A stretch of DNA of 64,000 bases from Xanthomonas codiaei (GCF_002939785.1 NZ_MDEC01000008.1:1-64000), one strand, 5' to 3'. Shown: positions 10,019 through 18,824, counted from the first letter of the stretch. Numbers and translations: made by a program. The notes: generated by a model from the letters alone, not told the origin.

Positions 10019-10729
10019 TCAGCGCGCCGCGCGACCGGGTTGCCGGGTACTGGCCATCGCTTCGACCACGGCGATCTTGTCCGCTACCGCCTTCTGCATC
10101 GGCGAGCCGGTCTCCAGTAATCCATGCAGATGGCGCCAATGCGTGGTGGCCGCGGTGTAGTCGCGCTGCTGGAAGTCGCTGATGCCCAGCAGCCACAGCC
10201 CGCGCTGGTTGTCCGGCTCGCGCGCGATCAGCTGCTGCAACTGCGCGCGTGAGGCCGCATCGATGGCGAAGTCGCTGTGCGTCGCCATGTCGGCGGCGAT
10301 CCAGCCGACGATGGCGGCGCTGGTATCCGGTGCGATCTTCAGCGCTTGCGCATAGGCTTGGCGTGCCTCTGCGGGGCGGTTGTTCTGCTCATGCGTCTTG
10401 GCCTGTTGCATCCACGACTCCAGCGCCTGCATCTGCGCGTCCTGCGCGGCACTGGCAGCCTGCGTTTGCGCAGGCTCGGCCACGGGCACGGCTTGTGCGC
10501 CTGGTGGTGCGGCCGGCGGCGGCGCGGCGACCACGCGCTGCACGATCGCCTCGGGCGTGCCCACCAGGCGATACAGGCCGGCGGTGGCGAGCGGCAGGGC
10601 CACCGCCAGCAGAACCGGCAGCGCGTAACGTCCACTGCCATGGCGCGTCGGGTTGCGCAGCAGCGGCAACAGCAGTAGCAGCAGCGCTGCGGCGACCAGC
10701 AGGGCGCTGGCGAGATAGAAACCGGTCAT
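10019..10729 (-). CDS. ccmI: Cytochrome c maturation protein CcmI (TPR, apocytochrome chaperone)
   Basis: A 236-residue protein with two N-terminal membrane helices (about 4-24 and 38-58), a Pro/Ala-rich linker and a C-terminal periplasmic TPR domain (about 95-225). CcmI binds apocytochrome c and presents it to the CcmF/CcmH haem lyase. It is the last gene of the ccm run; its ATG overlaps the ccmH stop codon (TGATG). Function follows from the fold and its position after ccmH. Confidence 0.85.
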   Translation of the reverse strand: MTGFYLASALLVAAALLLLLLPLLRNPTRHGSGRYALPVLLAVALPLATAGLYRLVGTPEAIVQRVVAAPPPAAPPGAQAVPVAEPAQTQAASAAQDAQMQALESWMQQAKTHEQNNRPAEARQAYAQALKIAPDTSAAIVGWIAADMATHSDFAIDAASRAQLQQLIAREPDNQRGLWLLGISDFQQRDYTAATTHWRHLHGLLETGSPMQKAVADKIAVVEAMASTRQPGRAAR

Positions 10730-11214
10730 CACCACTCTTCCTCTGCCTGCGGTGCTGCCGGTGTGCCCACCCGCGCGCGTTTGCGCACGGTGTGGATCAC
10801 CACGCCGGCGCCGGCGCCGAGCATCAGCAGCGGCCCGAACCACAGCAGCCAGGTGCCGCGCCTGACCGGCGGGTCGTACAGCACGAAGTCCGAATAGCGC
10901 TCGACCATGTACTGCTTGATCTGCGCATCGCTCCTGCCGGCCTGCAGTTGCGCAAACACCTGATGGCGCAGGTCGCGTGCCAGGCTGGCGTTGGAATCGG
11001 CCAGATTCTCGTTCTGGCACACCAGGCAGCGTAGTTGCGCGGTCAGCCGTTGATAGCGCGCTTCTTCGCTGCGGTCCTTGAAGGGGAGCGGGTCCACCGC
11101 CTGCGCCTGCACGCACGGCGCCAGCAGCACGCCCAGCAGCAACACCAGCAACAGGCGCAGCTGCCGGGCCTGTCGACGGCGGTGCGCCTGCAAGCGGCGA
11201 TAGCCCGCAATCAT
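10729..11214 (-). CDS. ccmH: Cytochrome c maturation protein CcmH (thiol oxidoreductase)
   Basis: A 161-residue protein with an N-terminal signal anchor, the diagnostic motif LRCxxCQN (about residues 61-68) in a three-helix periplasmic domain, and a C-terminal membrane helix (about 122-142). CcmH reduces or holds the apocytochrome CxxCH thiols before haem attachment. Its start overlaps the end of ccmG by four bases and its stop overlaps ccmI. Confidence 0.93.
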   Translation of the reverse strand: MIAGYRRLQAHRRRQARQLRLLLVLLLGVLLAPCVQAQAVDPLPFKDRSEEARYQRLTAQLRCLVCQNENLADSNASLARDLRHQVFAQLQAGRSDAQIKQYMVERYSDFVLYDPPVRRGTWLLWFGPLLMLGAGAGVVIHTVRKRARVGTPAAPQAEEEW

Positions 11215-11753
11215 GGCGCCCCCTTGGGCAACGCGGCGATGGCGGGCAACAGCTCGGCATCAATGACGGCGGGGGTGAGCACGCCGATATGCTTGTAGCG
11301 GATCGTGCCCTGCGCATCGATCAGGAAGGTTTCCGGCGCGCCGTAGACGCCGAAGTCGATCGCGGTCTGTCCCGGCTCGTCGGCGATCACCAGCGCATAC
11401 GGGTTGCCGTAGCGCGCCAGCCACGCGCTGGCATCGGCCGGCGCGTCCTTGTAGTTGTAGCCGATCAATGCCACGCCAAGCGTGCCGGCCTGCGCCATCA
11501 GCACCGGATGCTCGTGCACGCATTCGGCGCACCAGCTGCCGAACACGTTGAGCACATAGGGCTTGCCCAGCAGTTGCTCGCGGGTGACGCGCTGCTCGGG
11601 CGCATCCAGTCGCGGCAGCGAAAACGCCGGCGCCGGCTTGCCGATCAACGGCGAGGGCACCTCGCGCGGGTTGTGCTGCATGGTCCAGTAGATGCCGAAG
11701 CCGAACAGTGCGGCCACCAACAAGAACCCCAGCAGGGGCAGCATGCGCTTCAC
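11211..11753 (-). CDS. ccmG: Thioredoxin-like protein CcmG/DsbE
   Basis: A 180-residue membrane-anchored periplasmic thioredoxin with one N-terminal helix and the active-site motif WCAEC (about residues 81-85). It keeps apocytochrome thiols reduced, receiving electrons from DsbD. A GTG at 11753 overlaps the ccmF stop (GTGA), which favours it over the ATG at 11744. The overlaps on both sides show co-translation with ccmF and ccmH. Confidence 0.93.
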   Translation of the reverse strand: MKRMLPLLGFLLVAALFGFGIYWTMQHNPREVPSPLIGKPAPAFSLPRLDAPEQRVTREQLLGKPYVLNVFGSWCAECVHEHPVLMAQAGTLGVALIGYNYKDAPADASAWLARYGNPYALVIADEPGQTAIDFGVYGAPETFLIDAQGTIRYKHIGVLTPAVIDAELLPAIAALPKGAP

Positions 11754-13738
11754 GGGTGCGACTCCTGCGCGAGCAGGCGCGCATCGTATGCCGGCGAGGT
11801 AGCGGCTGTGGGGGCGGACACCGGCGCGCGGAAGCGCCGTGCGCAGGCGCTGACCAAGCCGCCCAGCATCATCAACAGGCCACCGGCCCAGATCCAGCGG
11901 ATCAGCGGCTTGTAGTACAGCCGCAGCGTCCAGTCGTATTCGATGTGCTGATCGTCCAGCGGCTCGCCGAGCGCCACATACAGGTCGCGGGTGATGCCCG
12001 GATCGATCGCCGATTCGGTCTGGATGCGCTCGCTGCTGTACAGGCGTTTTTGCGGGTGCAGTTGCGCCACCAACTGGCCATCGCGGCTGACCCGTACGCT
12101 GCCTTGTTCGGCCTTCCAGTTCGGCCCGTCCACCAGCTGCACGCCATCGAAGCGGAAGTTGTAGCCGGCAATCTGCGCGCTCTGGCCGGGCGACAGCCGC
12201 ACGTCGCGCTCCACCGACAGGCTTTCCGATACCAGCACGCCAGCCACGAACACCGCCACGCCCGCGTGGGCGATCAGCATGCCGGCCATTTCCGCCGGAA
12301 AGCGCCGGCCGCGCGGCATCTCGCGCCAGCGCTTGACCACATACAACGCAGTGCCTGCGGCCACCCAGGCGGCGACGCCAATCCCGGCGATCGCCTTGGC
12401 CTGGCCGTCGGCAACCAGGCTGCCGCCCAGCGCGCAGGCGATGGCGGCAATGCCGGCACGCGTGCCCAGCGTCTTCAACGGTGCGGCCTCGGCCTTGCCC
12501 CAGCGCAGGTACGGGCCGAACGGCAGCAGCAGCACCACCGGCAGCATCAGCAGCGGGAACAGCAGGCCGAAGTAGGGCGGGCCAACGGAGACCTTGCCCA
12601 TGCCGAACGCGTCGGCGATCAGCGGAAACAGCGTGCCCAGCAACACCATCGCCGCGGCCACGGTCAGCAGCAGGTTGCCGATCAGGATGCCGGTCTCGCG
12701 CGATGCGGCGGCGAAGGGTTTGCCGCTGGCGATCTTCGGCGCCCGCAGCGCGTACAGCAGCAGCGAACCGCCGACCACCGCGATCAGGAAGATCAGGATG
12801 TACAGGCCGCGCCGCGGATCGGCGGCGAAGGCATGCACCGAGGTCAGCACGCCCGAGCGCACCAGGAAGGTGCCCAGCAGCGACAGCGAAAATGCCAGGA
12901 TCGACAGCAGGATGGTCCAGGCGCGCAGGCTGCCGCGTTTTTCGGTGACCGCCTGGGTGTGGATCAGTGCGGTACCCACCAGCCACGGCATGAAGCTGGC
13001 ATTTTCCACCGGGTCCCAGAACCACCAGCCGCCCCAGCCCAGTTCCGCGTAGGCCCACCAGCTGCCGGCCACGATGCCGGCCGTCAGGTAGGCCCAGGCC
13101 ACATTGGTCCAGGGGCGCGCCCAGCGCACCCAGGCCTGTTCCAGTTCGCCACCCAGCAAGGCGGCGACCGCAAACGCGAAGGCCACCGAAAACCCCACGT
13201 AGCCGGTGTACAGCACCGGCGGGTGGAAGGTCATGCCCGGGTCCTGCAGCACGGGGTTGAGTTCGCGGCCGTCAAGCGGAATCGGCGACAGCCGTCCGAA
13301 CGGATTGGAGGTGAGCAGGATGAAGGCCAGAAAGCCCACCGAGACCAGTCCCAGCACCGCCAGCACGCGCGCGGCGAAGTGCTGCGGCAGATGCCGGCTG
13401 AAGGCGGCCAGCAACACCGTCCAGGTGGACAGGATGGCGATCCACAGCAGCAGCGAGCCTTCGTGCGCGCCCCACACCGCAGCAATGCGGTAGTACCAGG
13501 GCAGGGCGACGTTGGCGTTGGCGGCGACATAGGCCACCGAAAAATCCAGCGACAGCAGCGACCAGGCCAGCAGGCCGAAGGCCAGCCACACGAACACCGC
13601 CTGGCCGGCGGCGGCGGGCCGTGCGATGGCCATCAACGCGGTATTGCCGCGCCAGGCTCCGATCAGTGGCAACACGCCCTGTGCAAGCGAAAGCAGCAGC
13701 GCCAGGATCAATGCGATCTGGCCAAGTTCAGGCGTCAT
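11750..13738 (-). CDS. ccmF: Haem lyase subunit CcmF
   Basis: A 662-residue polytopic membrane protein with about 15 membrane helices and the tryptophan-rich WWD haem-handling motif (WGGWWFWDPVEN, about residues 230-241). CcmF moves haem from holo-CcmE to apocytochrome c. Length and motif order are typical. It follows ccmE after 61 bases and overlaps ccmG. Confidence 0.95.
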   Translation of the reverse strand: MTPELGQIALILALLLSLAQGVLPLIGAWRGNTALMAIARPAAAGQAVFVWLAFGLLAWSLLSLDFSVAYVAANANVALPWYYRIAAVWGAHEGSLLLWIAILSTWTVLLAAFSRHLPQHFAARVLAVLGLVSVGFLAFILLTSNPFGRLSPIPLDGRELNPVLQDPGMTFHPPVLYTGYVGFSVAFAFAVAALLGGELEQAWVRWARPWTNVAWAYLTAGIVAGSWWAYAELGWGGWWFWDPVENASFMPWLVGTALIHTQAVTEKRGSLRAWTILLSILAFSLSLLGTFLVRSGVLTSVHAFAADPRRGLYILIFLIAVVGGSLLLYALRAPKIASGKPFAAASRETGILIGNLLLTVAAAMVLLGTLFPLIADAFGMGKVSVGPPYFGLLFPLLMLPVVLLLPFGPYLRWGKAEAAPLKTLGTRAGIAAIACALGGSLVADGQAKAIAGIGVAAWVAAGTALYVVKRWREMPRGRRFPAEMAGMLIAHAGVAVFVAGVLVSESLSVERDVRLSPGQSAQIAGYNFRFDGVQLVDGPNWKAEQGSVRVSRDGQLVAQLHPQKRLYSSERIQTESAIDPGITRDLYVALGEPLDDQHIEYDWTLRLYYKPLIRWIWAGGLLMMLGGLVSACARRFRAPVSAPTAATSPAYDARLLAQESHP

Positions 13739-13799
13739 GGGCGGGTCGCACGGTGCGGGAGAAGAAGCTCATCGGATGGGGAATGCGTGCTGCGCCCTA

Positions 13800-14270
13800 T
13801 CAACGCGGCGCAGCCAATGGCGCGGCGGTGGCAGGGATCGGCTTGCCGACATGGCCTTCGGCCATCGCGTCCTTGAGTTCTTTCGGCATGTAGGTTTCGT
13901 CGTGCTTGGCCAGCACTTCGGTGGCGACGAACCGCTCGCCCTGCATGCGCCCGTTGGCGATCACCGATTGGTTGTCGCGGAACAGGTCCGGCAGGATGCC
14001 GGTGTACTCGACCTGGGTGGCTGCGTTTTTATCGATGACGGTGAAGCTGACTTTGAGCGAGTCGTTGGCGCGCTGGATCGAGCCGGCCTTGACCATGCCG
14101 CCCAGGCGAAACTGCTGGTAGCCGGACGCTTCGCCGGCATGCACCTGGCTGGGCGTGAACAGATAGCTCATGTTCCGCTGCAGCGCCAGCACGATCAGTG
14201 TCCCGGCCAGCGCGGCGGCGGCCAGCACCCCGACCACCAGCCACAGGCGTTGTCTGCGGGTGGCGTTCAT
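13800..14270 (-). CDS. ccmE: Haem chaperone CcmE
   Basis: A 156-residue protein with one N-terminal membrane anchor (about 9-29) and a periplasmic OB-fold. The haem-binding region KHDETYMP (about residues 124-131) includes the conserved His that binds haem covalently. It carries haem from CcmC to CcmF. The ATG at 14270 overlaps the end of ccmD. Confidence 0.95.
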   Translation of the reverse strand: MNATRRQRLWLVVGVLAAAALAGTLIVLALQRNMSYLFTPSQVHAGEASGYQQFRLGGMVKAGSIQRANDSLKVSFTVIDKNAATQVEYTGILPDLFRDNQSVIANGRMQGERFVATEVLAKHDETYMPKELKDAMAEGHVGKPIPATAAPLAAPR

Positions 14271-14467
14271 GGTGCGTCCCGCTCCAGCACCGGCTGCTCG
14301 CGGCTGCGGCGCGGCATCTGCCGCTGCAGTTGCCCGCGCAGCGCGCGCGGCAGCCGGCGGCGGCGCAGCCACGGCGACGCAAGATCGGCCAGCAGCACCA
14401 GCACGAACACCGCGTACGCGGTCCACACGTACTGGCCGTAGCCGCCCATCGCCAGAAAGGCGCTCAT
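14267..14467 (-). CDS. ccmD: Haem exporter accessory protein CcmD
   Basis: A 66-residue protein with a single membrane helix (about 12-31) and a basic cytoplasmic tail, as in CcmD. CcmD helps release holo-CcmE from the CcmABC complex. It overlaps ccmC upstream and ccmE downstream by four bases each. Confidence 0.9.
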   Translation of the reverse strand: MSAFLAMGGYGQYVWTAYAVFVLVLLADLASPWLRRRRLPRALRGQLQRQMPRRSREQPVLERDAP

Positions 14468-15222
14468 GCGGTGCGCTCCGTCAATACGATGCGGCGTGCC
14501 CAGTCCTTACCGCTTTCCAGCGCCAGCAGGTCCACCCGCACGCGGCCGAACAGGCTGGCGACGTAGTAGCACTTGGTGGCCAGCATCATCGTCAGCAACG
14601 GCCACAGCATGTCCGCACCCATCTTGGACGGGCCGAGCAGGCGCACGGTGGAGCCTTGATGCAGCGTGTTCCACCACACCACCGAGTAATGCACGATGGG
14701 CAGGTTCACCAGGCCGACCAGCGCCAGCAGGCCGGCCGCGCGCATCGCCTGACGGCGGTCTTCCACCGCGTGATACAGGCCAAGCACGCCCAGGTAGAGG
14801 AATAGCAGCAACAATTCCGAGGTCAGCCGCGCATCCCAGGTCCACCAGGTGCCCCACATCGGCTTGCCCCACAGCGCGCCGGTGCACAGGGTGATGAAGG
14901 TGAAGGCCGCGCCGATCGGCGCAGAGGCCATGGTCACCACTTCGGCGAGCTTGATCCGCCACACCAGCGCGATGAACGCCGACACGCCCATCGCGGCGTA
15001 GATGAAAAGGCTCATCCAGGCGCTGGGCACGTGGATGAAGATGATGCGGTAGGCGTCGTGCTGTTGATAATCCGGCGGCGCCAGCACCAGCCCGCCGTAG
15101 GCGGCCACTGTGCCGAGCAGCAGCGCCAGCGCCAGCGCCCACGGACGCACGGCACCTGCAACGCGATAGAACATCGGCGGCGAACTGAGCTTGTGCAACC
15201 ACAACGGGATCCACTTGGTCAT
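14464..15222 (-). CDS. ccmC: Haem transporter subunit CcmC
   Basis: A 252-residue protein with six membrane helices and the tryptophan-rich WGTWWTWD motif (about residue 123). CcmC delivers haem to CcmE. The ATG at 15222 gives the usual length. The preceding gene is a subtilase ending only 10 bases upstream, not ccmB; ccmA and ccmB are absent from this locus. Confidence 0.95.
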   Translation of the reverse strand: MTKWIPLWLHKLSSPPMFYRVAGAVRPWALALALLLGTVAAYGGLVLAPPDYQQHDAYRIIFIHVPSAWMSLFIYAAMGVSAFIALVWRIKLAEVVTMASAPIGAAFTFITLCTGALWGKPMWGTWWTWDARLTSELLLLFLYLGVLGLYHAVEDRRQAMRAAGLLALVGLVNLPIVHYSVVWWNTLHQGSTVRLLGPSKMGADMLWPLLTMMLATKCYYVASLFGRVRVDLLALESGKDWARRIVLTERTA

Positions 15223-15232
15223 GCCGGTGTCG

Positions 15233-16564
15233 TCAGTTGGAATGTCTGGAAGGCGACAGGGCATCGACTGCGGCGCCGGCGTTGACCTGCAGCTGGCCGT
15301 CGGAGACCTTGCTGGTGCGCTGCAGGAGCTCGCGCAGTGCACTGGCATCCATCGATGGCTGCAGCGACAACAGCAGCGCGGCCATGCCGCTGACATGCGC
15401 GGTGGCCATCGACGAGCCGGAAGTGAAGTCGTAACGGCCGTTCGGCTGCGTGGTCAGGATGTCCGTGCCGGGGGCGCTCAGCACGCCGGGCATGGCCGCG
15501 CCGCTCCCGCTGCTGCGCACCACCAGCACGCCGGGCACATCATTGGGAAACCCATCCAGCCGGCCATTGGGCGGCATCGCCGCGACCACGATGCGGCCCT
15601 GCTGCACCAGGTGGGCCAGCATCTTGCTCAGCAGTGGATCGGCCGGGCCACCCAGGCTCAGGTTGACCACGCGCGCGGCGCTGTTGTTGATCGCCGCCAG
15701 CGCCTTGGCCAGGGTGAAGGTATTGCAGCGTGCAGTGGCGCCGACGGTGGGCGCGTACCAGCAGGCCTTGTAGATGTTGAGCATGGCCTTGGGCGCCATG
15801 CCGACGATGCCCTGATGGTTGTTGCTGCCGGCGGCGATGATCCCGGCCACTTCGGTACCGTGCGAATCGCTGCTGGTCGTGACCGGAGTGTTGTCGACCA
15901 GATCGTGCACTTCGCGGATGCGCGCCTTCAGGTCGGGGTGGCTGGTGTCCACGCCGGTATCGACCACCGCCACCACCACACCACGGCCCTGGGTCACCGC
16001 CTGCGCGCTGGCGGCATCGGTGTCGATGAAACCGCGCTGCATGTCCACGTACGGGTCGTTGTAACCGGACAACGGTGTGTTCTTGTCTGCGGCGGCATCG
16101 GCGGAAAACACCGAGAAATCCTGCACCGGCTGTACCAGCTCCACGCCTTCGTCGTCGGCCAGCGTGCTGACCAGCTCGTCGCGCGAGACGCCCGGCGGCG
16201 GCTGCAGCACCGCGCAGTACAGGCCCAGCGAGGTGATCGGCCAGCCGGCCACCTCGCGCAACTTGTAGCGCTGCTTGATGGCTTCCATCCGCACGGCGGC
16301 CTTCTGGCCGGCGCCGTAGTAGCTAGAGGCATAGCCGATCAGGCTGGAGCCGGCGCGGGCCGGCGGTGCGCTGAGCGGGTTGGCCACCGCCAGCAGGATG
16401 TCGCGGCTGCTGTCGGGCGTGTGCGCATCGGTGGCAGCGGCTGCCGGCGCGGTGCCGGCGGCAGCGGTTTGCGCAGAGTCCTGCAGGGCGGCGGCCTGCG
16501 CGGTGCCTTGCGGGCCGGTGCCAAGCAGGGCGGCGAGCAGGCCGATAGTGAACAGGCGGCTCAT
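15233..16564 (-). CDS. Secreted S8 subtilisin-like serine protease
   Basis: A 443-residue protein with a signal peptide (about 1-25), an Ala-rich linker, an I9-like propeptide region (about 95-150) and an S8 domain. The catalytic residues are visible as Asp202 (VVDTGVD), His235 (SHGTEVAG) and Ser385 (GSSMATAHVSG). It lies between an anti-sigma factor (ATGA overlap) and ccmC (10 bases). That place, where other bacteria put MucD/DegP-type proteases after rpoE-rseA, suggests it may act on the anti-sigma factor in the periplasm. This is inference; it could also be a degradative exoenzyme. Confidence 0.85.
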   Translation of the reverse strand: MSRLFTIGLLAALLGTGPQGTAQAAALQDSAQTAAAGTAPAAAATDAHTPDSSRDILLAVANPLSAPPARAGSSLIGYASSYYGAGQKAAVRMEAIKQRYKLREVAGWPITSLGLYCAVLQPPPGVSRDELVSTLADDEGVELVQPVQDFSVFSADAAADKNTPLSGYNDPYVDMQRGFIDTDAASAQAVTQGRGVVVAVVDTGVDTSHPDLKARIREVHDLVDNTPVTTSSDSHGTEVAGIIAAGSNNHQGIVGMAPKAMLNIYKACWYAPTVGATARCNTFTLAKALAAINNSAARVVNLSLGGPADPLLSKMLAHLVQQGRIVVAAMPPNGRLDGFPNDVPGVLVVRSSGSGAAMPGVLSAPGTDILTTQPNGRYDFTSGSSMATAHVSGMAALLLSLQPSMDASALRELLQRTSKVSDGQLQVNAGAAVDALSPSRHSN

Positions 16565-17211
16565 GGAGCGGAGACGATCTCGGCCAGCCGGATGCCCGGA
16601 TTGGCACGCAGTTGCTGCACCGTCTGCTGCGGCTGGACTGGCGGCTGCGGTGCGGCCGGCACCACGGTGTAGGCGCCCATGGCGTTGGGTCCGCCCACCA
16701 CCTGCAGCTGCTGCGCATGCAGCAGACGGTCCCAGTCGGCCACGGTCATGCTGGCGTCCGGCACCACGCGGATGGCGCCTTGCGGCACCGGCAACGCGGT
16801 GGCGCTGCTGAGCGTGCGGTAGTCGTGCGACGGCGCCGGCGACGCCAGCTTGACGCCCATGACACCCAGGCCGATGGCCTGTACCAATGCAGCGGCGGCC
16901 AGGGCGCGCACCGTCCAGCTGCCGGAGCGGCGTGCGGCCGGCGGCGGTGCGATGCGCTGTTCGGGAGCGTCCAGTCGGCCGAGCAGACGCTGCAATCCGG
17001 CGTTGGGGTCGAGCCTGACGGCGCAGGGCAATGCCAGCGCCTGACGCAGGCGGTTCTGCTGGGCGAACTCGGCGCCGCAGGAGGCGCACTTGGCCACGTG
17101 CGCGATCAACCAGGCACTCTCTTCCTCGGTGGCGCTATCCAGCAAGACGGCCGGCATCAATTCCCAGGCGTGCGAGCATTCCTTGCCAGGCGCGATGAAA
17201 AACGTCTTCAT
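16561..17211 (-). CDS. Membrane-bound zinc-binding anti-sigma factor
   Basis: A 216-residue protein. The cytoplasmic N-terminus has the ZAS motif HxxxCxxC (His38, Cys42, Cys45) that binds zinc and the sigma factor. One membrane helix lies at about 102-122, and a periplasmic domain covers about 145-216. That domain resembles the propeptide of the neighbouring subtilase. It overlaps the sigma factor gene upstream and the protease gene downstream by four bases each. It should sequester the ECF sigma factor until an envelope or redox signal releases it. Confidence 0.85.
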   Translation of the reverse strand: MKTFFIAPGKECSHAWELMPAVLLDSATEEESAWLIAHVAKCASCGAEFAQQNRLRQALALPCAVRLDPNAGLQRLLGRLDAPEQRIAPPPAARRSGSWTVRALAAAALVQAIGLGVMGVKLASPAPSHDYRTLSSATALPVPQGAIRVVPDASMTVADWDRLLHAQQLQVVGGPNAMGAYTVVPAAPQPPVQPQQTVQQLRANPGIRLAEIVSAP

Positions 17212-17801
17212 TGCAGGGTCTCCGTGTAAGGAGCGCTGCCGGCCAGGCCGGGCAGCACATTGCGTAATTTGACCCGGGCGTGGAACAGCCGGGCTTTGAT
17301 CGTGCCCACCGGGCACTGCATGATGTCGGCGACTTCTTCCAGCTTGTGGCCGACGCCGTAGACCAGTTCGATGACCAGGCGCTGGTCCGGCGATAGCCGC
17401 TCCATGCCCTTGTCCAGCCAGTCGCGCAGCTCGCGGTCGTCGCCGTCGTCGGCGCTGGGGGCGTGGTCTTCCACCACGGCGGTGTCGTCGATGGCTTCGC
17501 CGTCGTGCTGGCGCAGGCATTTGAGCCCGCAGCGGTAGGCGATGCCCATGATCCAGGTGGACACCTGCGAATCGCCCCGGAAGTCGCCGGCTTTCTGCCA
17601 GGCGATCCAGAAGCAATCGTTGATGGCCTCTTCGATGATGTCCGGGCGGCGCGTCAGCCGCGACAGGAACCGGCACAGCCGGCCGTGGTAGCTGTGGTAC
17701 ATGCTCGCCAGGGCGTCGCGATCGCCCGCTGCCATGCGACGCAGCAGCATGCGATCGGTGGCATCGCCGAGGGTGTCGGAATCATTCATCGAAGCAGGCA
17801 T
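17208..17801 (-). CDS. ECF-type RNA polymerase sigma factor
   Basis: A 197-residue group-4 sigma factor. Region 2 (about 25-95) and region 4 with its helix-turn-helix (about 140-190) are both present, and no region 3 is seen. It is translationally coupled to a ZAS anti-sigma factor. A promoter motif, shared with five other operons in this window, ends about 15 bases upstream of the ATG, indicating autoregulation. ATG 17801 is chosen; ATG 17789 is equally possible given the short leader, and neither has a good ribosome binding site. It is not the housekeeping rpoE, whose usual partners rseA-mucD are absent here. Confidence 0.9.
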   Translation of the reverse strand: MPASMNDSDTLGDATDRMLLRRMAAGDRDALASMYHSYHGRLCRFLSRLTRRPDIIEEAINDCFWIAWQKAGDFRGDSQVSTWIMGIAYRCGLKCLRQHDGEAIDDTAVVEDHAPSADDGDDRELRDWLDKGMERLSPDQRLVIELVYGVGHKLEEVADIMQCPVGTIKARLFHARVKLRNVLPGLAGSAPYTETLQ

Positions 17802-17816
17802 GGCAGAGGACACATC

Positions 17817-17845
17817 TAGGTGCCCGCGAGCGGGCAAAAGGTTGC
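17817..17845 (-). promoter_or_regulatory. ECF-type promoter of the sigma / anti-sigma / protease / ccm operon
   Basis: Read on the minus strand: GCAACC (17845-17840), 16 bases, then GCACCTA (17823-17817). Spacing and both boxes match five other intergenic sites in the window. It fits in the 51-base gap before the sigma factor gene, so the operon is probably self-activated. Confidence 0.75.
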
Positions 17846-17852
17846 GGTTGGA

Positions 17853-18824
17853 TCAAAAGCTGCGCGAGACCATGCCCACCCACGGCGTCTCGCCCGGGCC
17901 GCCCTGCGCGCGCGGGGTGTTGTTGCTGGTCAGTACCCGGTCCAGCTTCACCGTCCATGCCGCGCGGTTCCATGTCAGGCCCAGTTGCCCATACCGATAG
18001 CGGCCGGAACTCGGTGCGCCGTAGGCCATGGCCGGGAAATCCGAGACGCCGGCGCCTGCCGAAAGGCTGAACCTGGCCGACAGCGGAATGCTGGCGGTGA
18101 CGTCGACCGCAGTGATCCACAGCGAGCGCTGGGCACGCGGGAAGTTGAAGGTGGACAGCGAGAAGGTCAGCAGGTCGCGGTAGGACCAGGCCAGGCTCGC
18201 TTCCTGGCGGTCGAAGCTGCGCGACTGGCGGTCGGCCGGATAGGCGTAGTACAGCAGGCTGGCCTGCATCTGCCAGCGGTCGTTCAGCATCCAGCCACGC
18301 GCACCCTGCAACGTGAGCGCCACCGGCCTGCTGAAGGAGGGCGATTGCAACGCCGCGGAGGCCGACATCGACCAACCGGGTGCGGGCAGCCAATAGCCGG
18401 CCGCCTGCAGGGTGACGCGATTGGGGGCGATGGAGATGCCGCGGTCGATCAGGGTCGAGGCGACCGCGACCGCGCCGCCCAGACTATCGGCCAGCGCGCT
18501 GCCGCAGGGGCTGGCCATCAGCGCGAGCAGCAGTCCCCGGCGCAGCCGCGAGCGGCGAAGCAGCCGCCGCCGGCAGTGCGGGTGTGTGCAGCGTGGGCCG
18601 GCGGAAAGGAGTCGGTGGCGCCGCGACGCTGCGCCTGTGGCGGACCATGGCTGCCCGTCGCAGGCGCAGTGGCGGCGCGTTCGCAAGAGGGCCTGCTTGG
18701 TAGGCAAAACGTTCGGCAAGGGCGTTGGATATCGGCACGGAGCGGGGCGCGATAGTGACCCATCACGCAGCACGAGACCGCCGCAGCTGCGACGGTTCGG
18801 TCCGTATACGCGAAGAGACTGCAT
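17853..18824 (-). CDS. Putative outer-membrane beta-barrel protein (TorF-like porin)
   Basis: The well-supported part is the last 240 residues or so. A signal-peptide-like segment (hydrophobic core LLLALM, cleavage after SALA, about 18490-18530) is followed by alternating aromatic/polar strands ending in a C-terminal Phe, as in outer-membrane barrels. The first strands (STLIDRGI) recall the TorF/TIGR02001 family. The start is uncertain: the nearest in-frame ATG that keeps the signal peptide is 18824, but the sequence between it and the signal peptide is low-quality, so a non-ATG start near 18560 is more likely. It lies between the cytochrome genes and the sigma operon on the same strand. Confidence 0.55.
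   Translation of the reverse strand: MQSLRVYGPNRRSCGGLVLRDGSLSRPAPCRYPTPLPNVLPTKQALLRTRRHCACDGQPWSATGAASRRHRLLSAGPRCTHPHCRRRLLRRSRLRRGLLLALMASPCGSALADSLGGAVAVASTLIDRGISIAPNRVTLQAAGYWLPAPGWSMSASAALQSPSFSRPVALTLQGARGWMLNDRWQMQASLLYYAYPADRQSRSFDRQEASLAWSYRDLLTFSLSTFNFPRAQRSLWITAVDVTASIPLSARFSLSAGAGVSDFPAMAYGAPSSGRYRYGQLGLTWNRAAWTVKLDRVLTSNNTPRAQGGPGETPWVGMVSRSF

Noticed and set aside
11708-13876. Long plus-strand open frame opposite ccmF/ccmG
   Set aside because: Antisense shadow of well-supported ccm genes, with Gln/Arg/His-rich composition typical of GC-rich antisense frames.
17208-17801. Housekeeping envelope-stress sigma factor RpoE
   Set aside because: The partner genes differ (ZAS anti-sigma and subtilase instead of RseA and MucD) and the deduced promoter lacks a GGAACTT box.
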